DNA of 9,419 nucleotides. It comes from Sediminibacterium sp. (GTDB lineage: Bacteria > Bacteroidota > Bacteroidia > Chitinophagales > Chitinophagaceae). Position numbers and translations under genes: made by a program. Below, in pieces: positions 1 through 7,518 of this stretch (its first letter is position 1; the number at the start of each line of letters is the position of its first letter). Under the pieces are notes generated by a model. That model did not search any database and was not told where the DNA came from. It saw only the letters and a program-made list of their open reading frames with translations. The stretch lies in NCBI GenBank assembly GCA_023256555.1, contig JALRFB010000025.1, positions 1 to 9,419 on the forward strand, read 5' to 3'.

Positions 1-170
1 GATTTGTGGGTAATAAAGCAAAAGCTGCTATTCAAGAAGGTGTGGTGATTGGCGTAAAGGATATGGGTGCAGGTAAATTTATTTATATGGCAGATGATCC
101 AATTTTTAGAAATTTCTGGGAAGCAGGAAAATTAATTTTAGCTAATGCAGTTTTCTTTAATGGCAAATAA
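1..170 (+). CDS. C-terminal end of a probable M14-type zinc carboxypeptidase (5' end outside window)
   Basis: The frame is open from base 3 to a TAA at 168-170 and gives the last 55 residues of a protein, beginning FVGNKAKAAIQEG and ending NAVFFNGK. The stretch with GKFIYMADDP and IFRNFWEAGK resembles the tails of large secreted M14 carboxypeptidases of Bacteroidota, which carry a glutamine-amidotransferase-like C-terminal domain after the peptidase domain. The catalytic zinc domain lies upstream of the window, so the enzyme name is inferred from this tail alone. The next gene starts 13 bases after the stop, so the two are probably cotranscribed. The tail also resembles the end of that next protein, which suggests a common accessory module. 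It could instead belong to another hydrolase that carries the same module. Confidence 0.6.
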   Translation, partial: FVGNKAKAAIQEGVVIGVKDMGAGKFIYMADDPIFRNFWEAGKLILANAVFFNGK

Positions 171-183
171 TATACATAATTCT

Positions 184-2529
184 ATGAAGAAAGTTCTATT
201 GTTGATCATTGGAGTAAGTTTATTCAATTGTCATATATACGCTCAGCAAAATGCAGCTTCTATTTATGCAGGCATCAAAAAATTGAGTGTGATGGGTTCT
301 GTTTTATACATTGCAGCACATCCAGACGATGAAAACAATAGCTTCTTACCATATTTAACTAAAGAAAAAAATTACAGAACAGCTTATTTAAGTTTAACAA
401 GAGGCGATGGCGGACAAAATTTAATTGGGAAAGAACAAGGTGTTGAATTGGGTTTAATTAGAACACAAGAGCTTCTCGCCGCAAGAAGAATTGACGGAGC
501 AGAACAATATTTCTCCACTGCATATGAATTTGGATTTAGTAAATCTGCAGAGGAGGCATTGAGCATTTGGGATCATCAAAAAGTATTAAGTGATGTAGTT
601 TGGGTGATTCGAAAATTTCAACCCGATATTATCATTACGAGATTTCCAGGTGATGCAAGAGCTGGACATGGACACCATGCAGCTTCAGCCATTATAGCAA
701 ATGAAGCTTTTTTAGCTGCGTCTGATCCAACTAAATTTCCAGAACAATTAAAATTGGGTGTGACTGTTTGGAAAGCTAAACGTATTTTATGGAACACATT
801 TAATTTTGGTTCAATTAATACCACTAATAATAATCAATTTAAATTGGAAGTAGGTGGTTACAATACGCTTGAAGGTAAAAGCTATGGAGAAATTGGTGCA
901 GAAGCAAGAACTATGCATAAAAGTCAAGGAGAAGGTAGGCCAAGAAGAAGAGGGGTTAGTTATGAATTTTTTGAAACAACTGGCGGGGATGCTCCACAAA
1001 ATGATTTATTAGATGGGATAGATATTAGTTGGTCAAGGTTAGGTGCACCTTTAATTCAAGAGCAAGTGACATCAATTATTAAGCAATACAATATTGAAAA
1101 GCCTGCTGCCATTGTTCCATCATTAATTGATCTGTATTCAAAAGTGAAAGCTTTACCAAATTCTGTTTGGAAAAACTATGAGTTACAGCAAATTCAAAAT
1201 TTAATTAAAGACGCAGCTGGTTTATTTATTGAAGCTACTGCTCAAAAGGCTCAAGTAATCCCTGGTGAAAATTTGGCTATACAAATATTGGTGAATCAAA
1301 GAGCAGATTTGACATCAAGTATTATGAATATACAGATGCCTGCTAAAGATACTTCAATAAAAAGACCATTGTTGAATAATCAAAATGTTCAAATAGATTA
1401 TAGTTTTAAAGTGGCAAGCAATACCACTATTTCTCAACCATATTGGTTATTGAAACCCAAAATGGAAGGAATGTTTGATGTAAGTGATTATACTTTGATT
1501 GGCAAAGCAGAAAATGATCCTACATTTTTCATAACAGTAAATGTGAATTTTAACGGAACAGATTTTGCGTATTCTCAACCTATTCAATATAAATATACTG
1601 ATCCAACTAAGGGAGATGTTTATCAACCCATTGCGGTGATTCCAGCAAAAGAGATAAAGTACGATAAAGAAGTATACTTAATGCGCGATAAAAAGCCCAT
1701 TGAAATAAGTTATCAGCAAATAGATCATCAAGGAATTACAGAACACAAAAAAGTATTGATTCAATCATCGCATGCTGAATTGCCCACATCAAGTGATGCA
1801 ATTTTTAGAAAAACTATTCAGTATGATCATATCCCTACATTAAATTACTTCCCAACTGCTACAACAAAAATTGTTGATATTGAAGTGCGTGCCAAAAAAG
1901 CTAAAGTGGGTTATATAGATGGAGCAGGTGATAAATTGCCCGAAGCTTTAACTGCATTGGGGTATCAAGTGGTCAATTTAAAAGAGTCGGATATAACAAT
2001 AGAAAACCTTAGTACACTAGATGCTATTGTTGTAGGAATAAGAGCATACAATATGTATGAGTGGATTACTGAGAAAAACGATATAATTAATCAATTTATT
2101 CAACAAGGAGGTAACTATATTGTACAATACTTAAAAAGTAATCAAGTAGGTATTAATAAAGTAAAAGTAGGGCCTTATGCTTTTTCAGTGAATGCTTCAA
2201 AAAGAGTTACTCAAGAAAATGTACCTGTAGATTTTATTTTACCTAACCATCCTATATTGAACACCCCAAATAAAATTACTAGTACAGATTTCGAACATTG
2301 GGTGCAAGAGAGAAGTACTTATCAAGCAGAGAACATAGATACTCATTTTGAAATGCCATTATCTATGCATGATGTTAATGAACCAGCCTCAAACGGAAGT
2401 TTACTAATTGCACCTTATGGGAAAGGTAATATGGTTTATGCAAGTATAACTTTGTTCAGACAATTGCCAGCAGGTAATCCAGGAGCTTATAAATTATTAG
2501 CCAATTTGGTAGAATTGCCCAAGCATTAG
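184..2529 (+). CDS. Secreted PIG-L (LmbE-like) family deacetylase with C-terminal GATase-like domain
   Basis: A 781-residue exported protein. I chose the ATG at 184 because it places MKKVLLLIIGVSLF at the N-terminus, a clean signal peptide with likely cleavage after IYA (about residue 20). In-frame ATGs at 145 and 160 would overlap the preceding gene and bury that signal. The PIG-L domain spans about residues 35-240. It has the zinc and catalytic motif AAHPDDE (H46, D48, D49) and a later GHGHHAAS motif (H162, H164, H165) that supplies the remaining histidine ligand. Family members are zinc hydrolases that remove acyl groups, usually acetyl from N-acetylglucosamine-type substrates; the substrate here is unknown. 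Residues of about 350-560 look like beta-rich accessory domains. Residues of about 572-781 (VGYIDGAGDK, then GIRAYNMYEW near 618) resemble a glutamine-amidotransferase-like fold without an obvious catalytic Cys. The length suits the large Bacteroidota subfamily rather than the short (about 230-residue) LmbE type. Confidence 0.88.
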   Translation: MKKVLLLIIGVSLFNCHIYAQQNAASIYAGIKKLSVMGSVLYIAAHPDDENNSFLPYLTKEKNYRTAYLSLTRGDGGQNLIGKEQGVELGLIRTQELLAARRIDGAEQYFSTAYEFGFSKSAEEALSIWDHQKVLSDVVWVIRKFQPDIIITRFPGDARAGHGHHAASAIIANEAFLAASDPTKFPEQLKLGVTVWKAKRILWNTFNFGSINTTNNNQFKLEVGGYNTLEGKSYGEIGAEARTMHKSQGEGRPRRRGVSYEFFETTGGDAPQNDLLDGIDISWSRLGAPLIQEQVTSIIKQYNIEKPAAIVPSLIDLYSKVKALPNSVWKNYELQQIQNLIKDAAGLFIEATAQKAQVIPGENLAIQILVNQRADLTSSIMNIQMPAKDTSIKRPLLNNQNVQIDYSFKVASNTTISQPYWLLKPKMEGMFDVSDYTLIGKAENDPTFFITVNVNFNGTDFAYSQPIQYKYTDPTKGDVYQPIAVIPAKEIKYDKEVYLMRDKKPIEISYQQIDHQGITEHKKVLIQSSHAELPTSSDAIFRKTIQYDHIPTLNYFPTATTKIVDIEVRAKKAKVGYIDGAGDKLPEALTALGYQVVNLKESDITIENLSTLDAIVVGIRAYNMYEWITEKNDIINQFIQQGGNYIVQYLKSNQVGINKVKVGPYAFSVNASKRVTQENVPVDFILPNHPILNTPNKITSTDFEHWVQERSTYQAENIDTHFEMPLSMHDVNEPASNGSLLIAPYGKGNMVYASITLFRQLPAGNPGAYKLLANLVELPKH

Positions 2530-3845
2530 TCCAACCATTTCATTTTTTTGGATACAAAGAATACCATTATTCCTAGGCTTATTACCGTCAGGCCACCAAG
2601 CATCATCTGCTTGCCTGTAGAAATAAAAATAGCTACCCAAATCGCAATAGCAATTAATAATGGAATTGGATAAAGTGGCATTTTCCAAGGGAAAAAGTCT
2701 TTGCCTTTTCTTTTTACTAATAATAAAAGCCCGATAGCTTGTCCAATAAATTGGATTAGAATTCTCATGGCTAATATGGCGTCTATCACTTCTTTTAATC
2801 TAAATAATAAACTAAATACAAAAGCAATACCACCTAGTACTAAAAGAGATCTATGCGGGAAATTTAAGGTAGGATGTAGTTCTGCAAAATAGTTGAAGAA
2901 AGATTTGTCTTTTGCAGCTGCATATGGGATTCTACTATATCCAAGGGTAGCTGCAAATAAAGAGGCGAATGCCACAAGTAAAATTAATATAGTTACAATT
3001 GATCCTGCATTGGTGCCATACAAAGCTTGTATATAAGCACTCACTACGTATTTACTTTGCACAATGGTTTCAAAGGGAAGTACACTTGCAACACTTATAT
3101 TCATTGCTAAATAAAGTATTGCAATGCCAGTGATAGAGATAAACATACTTCTAGGAATATTCTTGCTTGGGTTCTTTATTTCTCCACCCAAATGACAAAC
3201 ATTATAATATCCTAAATAACTATAAATCGTTTTTACACTGGCGAATCCAAGTGCTGCAGCAAAGCCATGCTTCATCTCCAATCCATCATTGATATGTTGT
3301 ATAGGTGCAAAGAAATTTCCATGTAAAATACCTCCAAAAATAATCCATAACATAGTAGTTAAAACGCCTACCCATAAGAATACAGAAATCTTACCAATCG
3401 ATTCGATTTTTCTGTATAATAAACTAATTACTAAAATAACCACTGCACCACTTACTGCTTTCTCTTGCCACACTGAAAAATGAAAAAAGTAATTAGCATA
3501 TTGAGAAAATCCAATTGCTGCAGAAGCAATCACCAAAGGAGCCTGTATCATGGTTTGCCAAACAAATAAAAAACTCATTAACTTACCCCATTTCTCCCCA
3601 TAGCCTTCTTTTAAAAAATGGAAACTTCCGCCAGCTTTTGGAAGTGCAGCACCTAATTGACTCCAAACCATTGCATCTAAATAAGACAAAACAGCACCTG
3701 CAATCCAAGCATATAAAAAGTAGGGACCACCCATAATTTGTGCCACCACACTTAGTACAACAAATGGACCTATGCCTACCATATCGATCATATTAATGGC
3801 AGTTGCATGTAAAAGACTTAATTTGCGCTCTAGTTTGACATTCAT
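2526..3845 (-). CDS. APC-superfamily amino acid permease
   Basis: A 439-residue inner-membrane transporter with about 12 hydrophobic segments, at roughly residues 17-39, 41-63, 90-115, 130-146, 152-175, 196-213, 235-256, 280-302, 333-348, 355-378, 391-410 and 415-432. The first segment contains the broken-helix glycine motif VGIGPF (23-28), where APC transporters bind the substrate backbone. The loop GGEIKNPSKNIPRS (220-233) is a signature of amino acid/polyamine permeases. It probably imports or exchanges an amino acid with ion coupling; specificity cannot be read from the sequence. The ATG at 3845 gives the expected short cytoplasmic N-terminus (MNVKLERKLSLL). A TTG 45 bases upstream would add residues that do not look family-like. 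Its stop overlaps the stop of the convergent deacetylase by 4 bases. I found no convincing promoter for it in the 56-base divergent gap. Confidence 0.88.
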   Translation of the reverse strand: MNVKLERKLSLLHATAINMIDMVGIGPFVVLSVVAQIMGGPYFLYAWIAGAVLSYLDAMVWSQLGAALPKAGGSFHFLKEGYGEKWGKLMSFLFVWQTMIQAPLVIASAAIGFSQYANYFFHFSVWQEKAVSGAVVILVISLLYRKIESIGKISVFLWVGVLTTMLWIIFGGILHGNFFAPIQHINDGLEMKHGFAAALGFASVKTIYSYLGYYNVCHLGGEIKNPSKNIPRSMFISITGIAILYLAMNISVASVLPFETIVQSKYVVSAYIQALYGTNAGSIVTILILLVAFASLFAATLGYSRIPYAAAKDKSFFNYFAELHPTLNFPHRSLLVLGGIAFVFSLLFRLKEVIDAILAMRILIQFIGQAIGLLLLVKRKGKDFFPWKMPLYPIPLLIAIAIWVAIFISTGKQMMLGGLTVISLGIMVFFVSKKMKWLD

Positions 3846-3864
3846 GCTATATCTAGTATATTTA
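3834..3864 (+). promoter_or_regulatory. Predicted Bacteroidota-type promoter of the GH13 gene
   Basis: TTTG at 3834-3837 is followed after 19 bases by TATATTTA at 3857-3864, a 7-of-8 match to the Bacteroidota -7 consensus TAnnTTTG at the usual spacing. Transcription would begin near 3870, giving a leader of about 30 bases before the ATG at 3902. The upstream box lies inside the first codons of the permease on the other strand, so the two genes share this control region. This is a consensus match, not a demonstrated promoter. Confidence 0.5.
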
Positions 3865-3901
3865 GTGAATAGTACAACAAGATAACACAATTAGTAAAAA
3901 G

Positions 3902-5161
3902 ATGGATTCGAATTTTAAAACAGTCGATTGGGCGTATAGTTCCAGTATATATGAAGTTAATATTAGACAGTATACAGAAGAAGGTACATTTAAAGCATTT
4001 GAGCAACATATTCCTAGGTTGAAAGATATGGGGGTGGATATTTTATGGTTAATGCCCATTACACCCATTAGTCAAGAAGGTAAAAAGGGAAGTTTAGGAA
4101 GTTATTATGCTTGTAGTAGTTACACTAAAATCAATCCAGAATTTGGAAAAGAGAAAGATTTAATGTCTCTAATTCAAACGGCACATTCATTGGGTATGAA
4201 AGTCATTATTGATTGGGTAGCGAATCATACAGGAAGACATCATGAATGGATGCAACATCATCCAGAATGGTTTACTCAAGATGCTGAAGGCCATTTTACA
4301 GAAAGAAATGGTTGGGAGGATGTAGTAGATTTAAATTTCAATAACAAAGCCATGCGTGCCGCATTACAAAATGCAATGCATTATTGGGTGAATACTTTTG
4401 ATATTGACGGATTTAGATGTGATATGGCTCATTTGGTACCATTGGATTTTTGGAAAGAAGTACGACAATCTTTTAATGAATCCAAACCTTTGTTTTGGTT
4501 GGCAGAATGTGAAGTGAGAGACTATCATCAAGTGTTTGACGCTACATATGCTTGGCATTGGATGCATGTTTCAGAAAAGTTAGCCAGAAATGAAGTAGGG
4601 GTGCACGATATTTATAATGTATTACATGAGTATGCAAATTATCCAGAGGGAGCAATTAAGTTATTGTATACAAGCAATCATGATGAGAATAGTTGGAATG
4701 GAACCGAATCCGAAAAATATGGGCCTGCTGCAAAACCATGGGCTGTCTTTGCACATACTTGGAAAGGGATGCCTTTGATATATAGTGGGCAAGAACTACC
4801 CCTTAAAAAAAGATTGCAATTTTTTGATAAAGATGCTATAGAGTGGAATACTGAACCCTTTTTACATGATTTCTATAAAACTTTATTAGAACTTAAAAAG
4901 CAAAATCCAGTTCTAATCAAAGGGGAGACATTTATATTGCCTAGTTCTGATCATCGTGTAATGGCCTATATAAGACATCATCAAGATCAAGTAATTTTAG
5001 TGGTTTTAAATGTTTCTAATGAACATTGCACCATTCAGTGTAATCATGATTTATTGAATGGTACATTTAAACAAGTTTTCTCAGGGATGCAATACAGGAT
5101 GGATGGGTACAATCAGTTTGAATTGATGCCAGGGGATTATTTTGTCTACGTTAAAGTTTAA
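3902..5161 (+). CDS. GH13 alpha-amylase family glycosidase, cytoplasmic
   Basis: A 419-residue protein with the four GH13 signature regions in order: DWVANH (104-109); GFRCDMAH (170-177) with R172 and the nucleophile D174; FWLAECE (198-204) with the general acid E202; and YTSNHDEN (256-263) with H260 and the transition-state aspartate D261. A catalytic (beta/alpha)8 barrel covers about residues 13-340, and a C-terminal beta-sandwich covers about 345-419. All catalytic residues are present, so a retaining alpha-glucan or alpha-glucoside hydrolase (or transglycosidase) is expected. The exact substrate is not evident. There is no signal peptide, so it likely acts on imported oligosaccharides or stored glycogen in the cytoplasm. 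It is at the short end for GH13 and has no carbohydrate-binding module. No transporter or SusCD pair for glucans lies beside it. The stop overlaps that of the convergent PolX-like gene. Confidence 0.9.
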   Translation: MDSNFKTVDWAYSSSIYEVNIRQYTEEGTFKAFEQHIPRLKDMGVDILWLMPITPISQEGKKGSLGSYYACSSYTKINPEFGKEKDLMSLIQTAHSLGMKVIIDWVANHTGRHHEWMQHHPEWFTQDAEGHFTERNGWEDVVDLNFNNKAMRAALQNAMHYWVNTFDIDGFRCDMAHLVPLDFWKEVRQSFNESKPLFWLAECEVRDYHQVFDATYAWHWMHVSEKLARNEVGVHDIYNVLHEYANYPEGAIKLLYTSNHDENSWNGTESEKYGPAAKPWAVFAHTWKGMPLIYSGQELPLKKRLQFFDKDAIEWNTEPFLHDFYKTLLELKKQNPVLIKGETFILPSSDHRVMAYIRHHQDQVILVVLNVSNEHCTIQCNHDLLNGTFKQVFSGMQYRMDGYNQFELMPGDYFVYVKV

Positions 5162-6849
5162 TTGTTTCTTTTTTCTTGTTGATAGGCAATAAATTCCATC
5201 ATTTCACTTAGATCAAAACTACTTAGGTTTTGACTGGCTTTTAATCCTGCTTTTTGAGCAACTAATACTCCGTATTTGCAATCATCAAATCCATCTATTT
5301 CGTGTGCATCTGGGTCAATGGAAATTAAAACATCTTTTTCTAAAGCTTGTTCTATATATCTCCAGTCCATATCTAATCTTCTAGGATGGGCATTTAATTC
5401 TAATACTACATTATGCTCTGCGCAGGCATCAATTAAGGCTGTATGATCTACAGGATAACCTTTTCTACTTAATAGTAAACGTCCAGTAGGGTGCCCCAAA
5501 ATGCTTGTATAAGGATTGGCAACAGCAGTTAATAAACGAGACATTGCTTTTTCTTCCGTCATCTTTAGGTTTGAGTGAACAGAAGCAATCACAATATCAA
5601 ATTGGGCTAAAATCTCTTCAGGATAATCTAAGCTACCATCATTTAAAATATCTGATTCTATACTTTTAAATATCACAAAAGGCGCCAATTTTTTATTTAA
5701 GGCATCTATTTCTTTGTGTTGGGCCAAAATTCTTTCAATAGAAAGTCCATTGGCATAAAAAGCAGATTTAGAGTGGTCGCTTATCACTAAATATTCAAAA
5801 CCTTTTTCAATAGCAGCTTTGGCCATTTCTTCTATTGAATGAATGCCGTCACTCCAAGTGCTATGAGAATGAATAATGCCTTTAATATCAGTACTTTGAA
5901 TTGGAGTAGCCAATTTTTTACGATTTGCTACCTTGTCTAAAATAGTAGGAAGCTCTCTTTGAGCGGCAGGGATAAAACCAATTTCTAGTAAATCAAATAT
6001 GTCTTGTTCCTCTTTGAATGAAGTGGATTCCATTTGGTCTAGCTTAAACGTAGGCAAATTGCAAATGGCTTCCCATAATTTTTCACTACATGAAAGCTTA
6101 AACTGATTGAAAATAAATTGATTAGCGCTAGAAAAATACCATCTAATTTCAAACTGATCTGATCCTTTACTACTTATATAGTCCGTTTCTTGTTTGCAAT
6201 GGAAGTTTTTTTCTTCCAGCCAAGACAATAATTTTTTTTCAGAAAGGGTAGTCAAAACCTCTAAAAAGTCCAAACTTTCCATTTGTCTAGCATATGCGCC
6301 AGAGATGGAATGTCTTTCTTCAGGAAAATTTTGAGACAATGCTAACAACAAAGAAGTAGTTATATTTTCTAATTCTTGGTATAAATAACTACCCTGATGT
6401 TGTAAATAAAATTCTAAAGCTTCTTTAATATTTTGTTGTGTCTTCGCGCCAAAACCTTTGTAATGGATTAATCTATTTTCATCACATGCATATAATAATT
6501 CACCAACAGATTCTATTTCTAATTCTTTCCAAATGGTGGCTATTTTTTTTGGCCCCAATCCTTTTATTTTGATCATCTCCAAAATTCCTGGAGGTGTCTT
6601 TTGTATATACTCATCCAATACATCCAAATGATTCGTTGCAATAATTTGTTGAATTTTTTTTCCAATGGCTTCTCCAATGCCTCTTACAGAAAACAATTGA
6701 GCAGGGTCCATTTCGGTTACTGGGTCGGTAAGCTTATCTAGTGTGAAAGCCGCGTTGGCGTAGGATTTGGTCTTAAAAGGATTCTCGCCATGAATATCCA
6801 TTAGCTTAGCAAGTAAACTAAAGTATTCTGCAATTTCATAATTATGCAT
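5158..6849 (-). CDS. PolX-like helix-hairpin-helix / PHP-domain protein with degenerate polymerase site
   Basis: A 563-residue protein with bacterial family X DNA polymerase architecture. An N-terminal 8-kDa-like domain with three helix-hairpin-helix motifs binds DNA (VRGIGEAIGKKI at 55-66, IKGLGPKKIATIW at 95-107, YKGFGAKTQQNI at 130-141). A nucleotidyltransferase-like region spans about 150-310, and a PHP domain spans about 322-563. The PHP metal ligands all appear present: HSHSTWSDG (H327, H329, D334), H359, E398, H425, H453 and the DAH pair D514/H516. A metal-dependent 3'-5' exonuclease or AP-site/phosphoesterase role in repair is therefore plausible. In the polymerase region the usual GDxD metal motif reads DFLE (194-197), and the third aspartate (vDlR) reads FEIR (233-236). 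DNA synthesis is therefore probably lost. The ATG at 6849 gives the family N-terminus (EIAEYF...GENPFK). It lies downstream of the histone-like gene's terminator and probably has its own promoter. Confidence 0.88.
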   Translation of the reverse strand: MHNYEIAEYFSLLAKLMDIHGENPFKTKSYANAAFTLDKLTDPVTEMDPAQLFSVRGIGEAIGKKIQQIIATNHLDVLDEYIQKTPPGILEMIKIKGLGPKKIATIWKELEIESVGELLYACDENRLIHYKGFGAKTQQNIKEALEFYLQHQGSYLYQELENITTSLLLALSQNFPEERHSISGAYARQMESLDFLEVLTTLSEKKLLSWLEEKNFHCKQETDYISSKGSDQFEIRWYFSSANQFIFNQFKLSCSEKLWEAICNLPTFKLDQMESTSFKEEQDIFDLLEIGFIPAAQRELPTILDKVANRKKLATPIQSTDIKGIIHSHSTWSDGIHSIEEMAKAAIEKGFEYLVISDHSKSAFYANGLSIERILAQHKEIDALNKKLAPFVIFKSIESDILNDGSLDYPEEILAQFDIVIASVHSNLKMTEEKAMSRLLTAVANPYTSILGHPTGRLLLSRKGYPVDHTALIDACAEHNVVLELNAHPRRLDMDWRYIEQALEKDVLISIDPDAHEIDGFDDCKYGVLVAQKAGLKASQNLSSFDLSEMMEFIAYQQEKRNN

Positions 6850-6900
6850 GAGTAAAGTTAAATAAAAACTTTGAGCATGATTTAGTGATAGAATAGGGGG

Positions 6901-6931
6901 ATAAAAAAATCCCTCCGAGTAATCGGAGGGA
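6901..6931 (-). terminator. Strong intrinsic terminator after the histone-like gene
   Basis: A perfect 9-bp stem, TCCCTCCGA (6910-6918) with TCGGAGGGA (6923-6931), closes a 4-base GTAA loop. On the minus strand it is followed directly by a run of seven T residues (6903-6909). It lies 23 bases beyond the stop of the histone-like gene and separates the rplU-rpmA-histone block from the PolX-like gene on the same strand. Confidence 0.9.
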
Positions 6932-6939
6932 CTTTGAAT

Positions 6940-6955
6940 ATTATCCGAGGATAAT
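6940..6955. repeat. Small palindrome at the end of the histone-like gene
   Basis: ATTATCC and GGATAAT form a 7-base inverted repeat around GA, touching the stop codon of the histone-like gene and lying 8 bases from the terminator stem. In RNA it would form a weak second hairpin with a 4-base loop. It may help protect or define the transcript end, but it has no U-tract of its own and may be incidental. Confidence 0.4.
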
Positions 6956-7167
6956 TATTTCTTTTTAGCAGCTTTCTTAGCAGCTTTCTTCTTAGGAGCA
7001 GCTTTTTTAGCAGCTTTCTTAGGAGCAGCTTTTTTAGCAGCTTTCTTAGCAGCTTTCTTCTTAGGAGCAGCTTTTTTAGCAGCTTTCTTAGGAGCAGCTT
7101 TTTTTACAGCTTTCTTAGCAGCTTTTTTTGGAGCAGCTTTCTTAGCAGCTTTTTTTGCAGTTGCCAT
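6955..7167 (-). CDS. Lys/Ala/Pro-rich histone H1-like protein
   Basis: A 70-residue protein made almost only of Lys (33), Ala (29) and Pro (5), plus the initial Met, one Thr and one Val. It starts MATAKKAAKKAAPKK and continues as AAKK/AAPKK units to the end. It has no globular domain, signal or membrane segment. It resembles the C-terminal tails of eukaryotic histone H1 and bacterial H1-like proteins (chlamydial Hc2, AlgP-type tails), which bind DNA through charge and help compact or organise the nucleoid. The DNA-binding role is inferred from composition. Residues 24-46 and 47-69 are identical 23-residue copies. It follows rpmA by 73 bases on the same strand but has its own predicted promoter and terminator, so it is a real expressed unit and not a chance low-complexity frame. 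An RNA- or ribosome-associated role is also possible given its neighbours. Confidence 0.8.
   Translation of the reverse strand: MATAKKAAKKAAPKKAAKKAVKKAAPKKAAKKAAPKKKAAKKAAKKAAPKKAAKKAAPKKKAAKKAAKKK
6961..7098. repeat. 69-bp tandem direct repeat, two copies, inside the histone-like gene
   Basis: Bases 6961-7029 and 7030-7098 are 69-bp copies that differ only at their first base (C versus T). Each encodes the same 23 residues in frame. The remaining 5' part of the gene (7099-7167) is a more diverged relative of the same unit. Such arrays expand and contract by recombination or slippage in steps that keep the frame. Confidence 0.93.
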
Positions 7168-7200
7168 GTTTTTTAGATTTAATGGTTAGTAAATATGCAT

Positions 7201-7231
7201 TAAAAGTAAAAACTTTTTTAATAACTACAAA
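7201..7231 (-). promoter_or_regulatory. Predicted promoter of the histone-like gene
   Basis: Reading the minus strand, TTTG (7231-7228) is followed after exactly 19 bases by TACTTTTA (7208-7201), a 7-of-8 match to TAnnTTTG. Transcription would start near 7195, leaving a leader of about 27 bases before the ATG at 7167. The match suggests expression independent of the ribosomal protein operon, although readthrough from rpmA is also likely because no good terminator separates them. Confidence 0.5.
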
Positions 7232-7240
7232 AATTTTTTT

Positions 7241-7507
7241 TTAAGCCACTACTTCCACTGGCAAAACTGAAACGGTAGTTTTGTTGTTTCTGCCTTTTTT
7301 GAACTCTACCACTCCGTTTGCAAGAGCGAATAAAGTAAAGTCAGAACCTACACCTACGTTCTTACCAGGGTGGTATTGAGTACCTCTTTGACGGATTAAG
7401 ATATTGCCGTTTAAAGCTGGTTGTCCACCAAATATCTTAACGCCTAATCTTTTACTTTGTGAGTCACGGCCGTTCTTTACGGAACCTTCACCTTTCTTGT
7501 GTGCCAT
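7241..7507 (-). CDS. rpmA: 50S ribosomal protein L27
   Basis: An 88-residue protein matching bacterial L27: [17 protein letters not shown] at the N-terminus, then [17 protein letters not shown] and [18 protein letters not shown]27 sits at the peptidyl transferase centre of the large ribosomal subunit, where its flexible N-terminus reaches the tRNA ends. The protein begins directly with MAHKKG, so it lacks the cleavable N-terminal extension found in Firmicutes. It starts 11 bases after the rplU stop, in the usual L21-L27 order, and is cotranscribed with it. Confidence 0.98.
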   Translation of the reverse strand: MAHKKGEGSVKNGRDSQSKRLGVKIFGGQPALNGNILIRQRGTQYHPGKNVGVGSDFTLFALANGVVEFKKGRNNKTTVSVLPVEVVA

Positions 7508-7518
7508 AGTATCTTAGT

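Noticed and set aside
145..183. Longer N-terminus for the PIG-L protein from ATG 145 or 160
   Set aside because: Either start would overlap the end of the preceding gene and place 8-13 extra residues before a well-formed signal peptide, so 184 is preferred.
2497..2688. Minus-strand open frame of 63 codons at the convergent junction
   Set aside because: It lies out of frame inside the permease gene and crosses the stop junction. The permease frame is clearly the real one.
6853..6860. TAACTTTA on the minus strand as a -7 box for the PolX-like gene, implying a leaderless mRNA
   Set aside because: It ends only 3 bases before the ATG and has no TTG or TTTG box at 19-21 bases upstream. The match could easily be chance in AT-rich DNA.
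6961..7167. Repeat array as a CRISPR or as a programmed -1 frameshift site (A-rich heptamers)
   Set aside because: The repeats are contiguous coding units without spacers. The A-runs are phased as AAA AAA G rather than A AAA AAG, and shifted frames meet TAA within a few codons.
7168..7240. Intrinsic terminator between rpmA and the histone-like gene
   Set aside because: The gap is AT-rich with A and T runs that pair only weakly. There is no GC-containing stem followed by a T-run, so readthrough seems likely.
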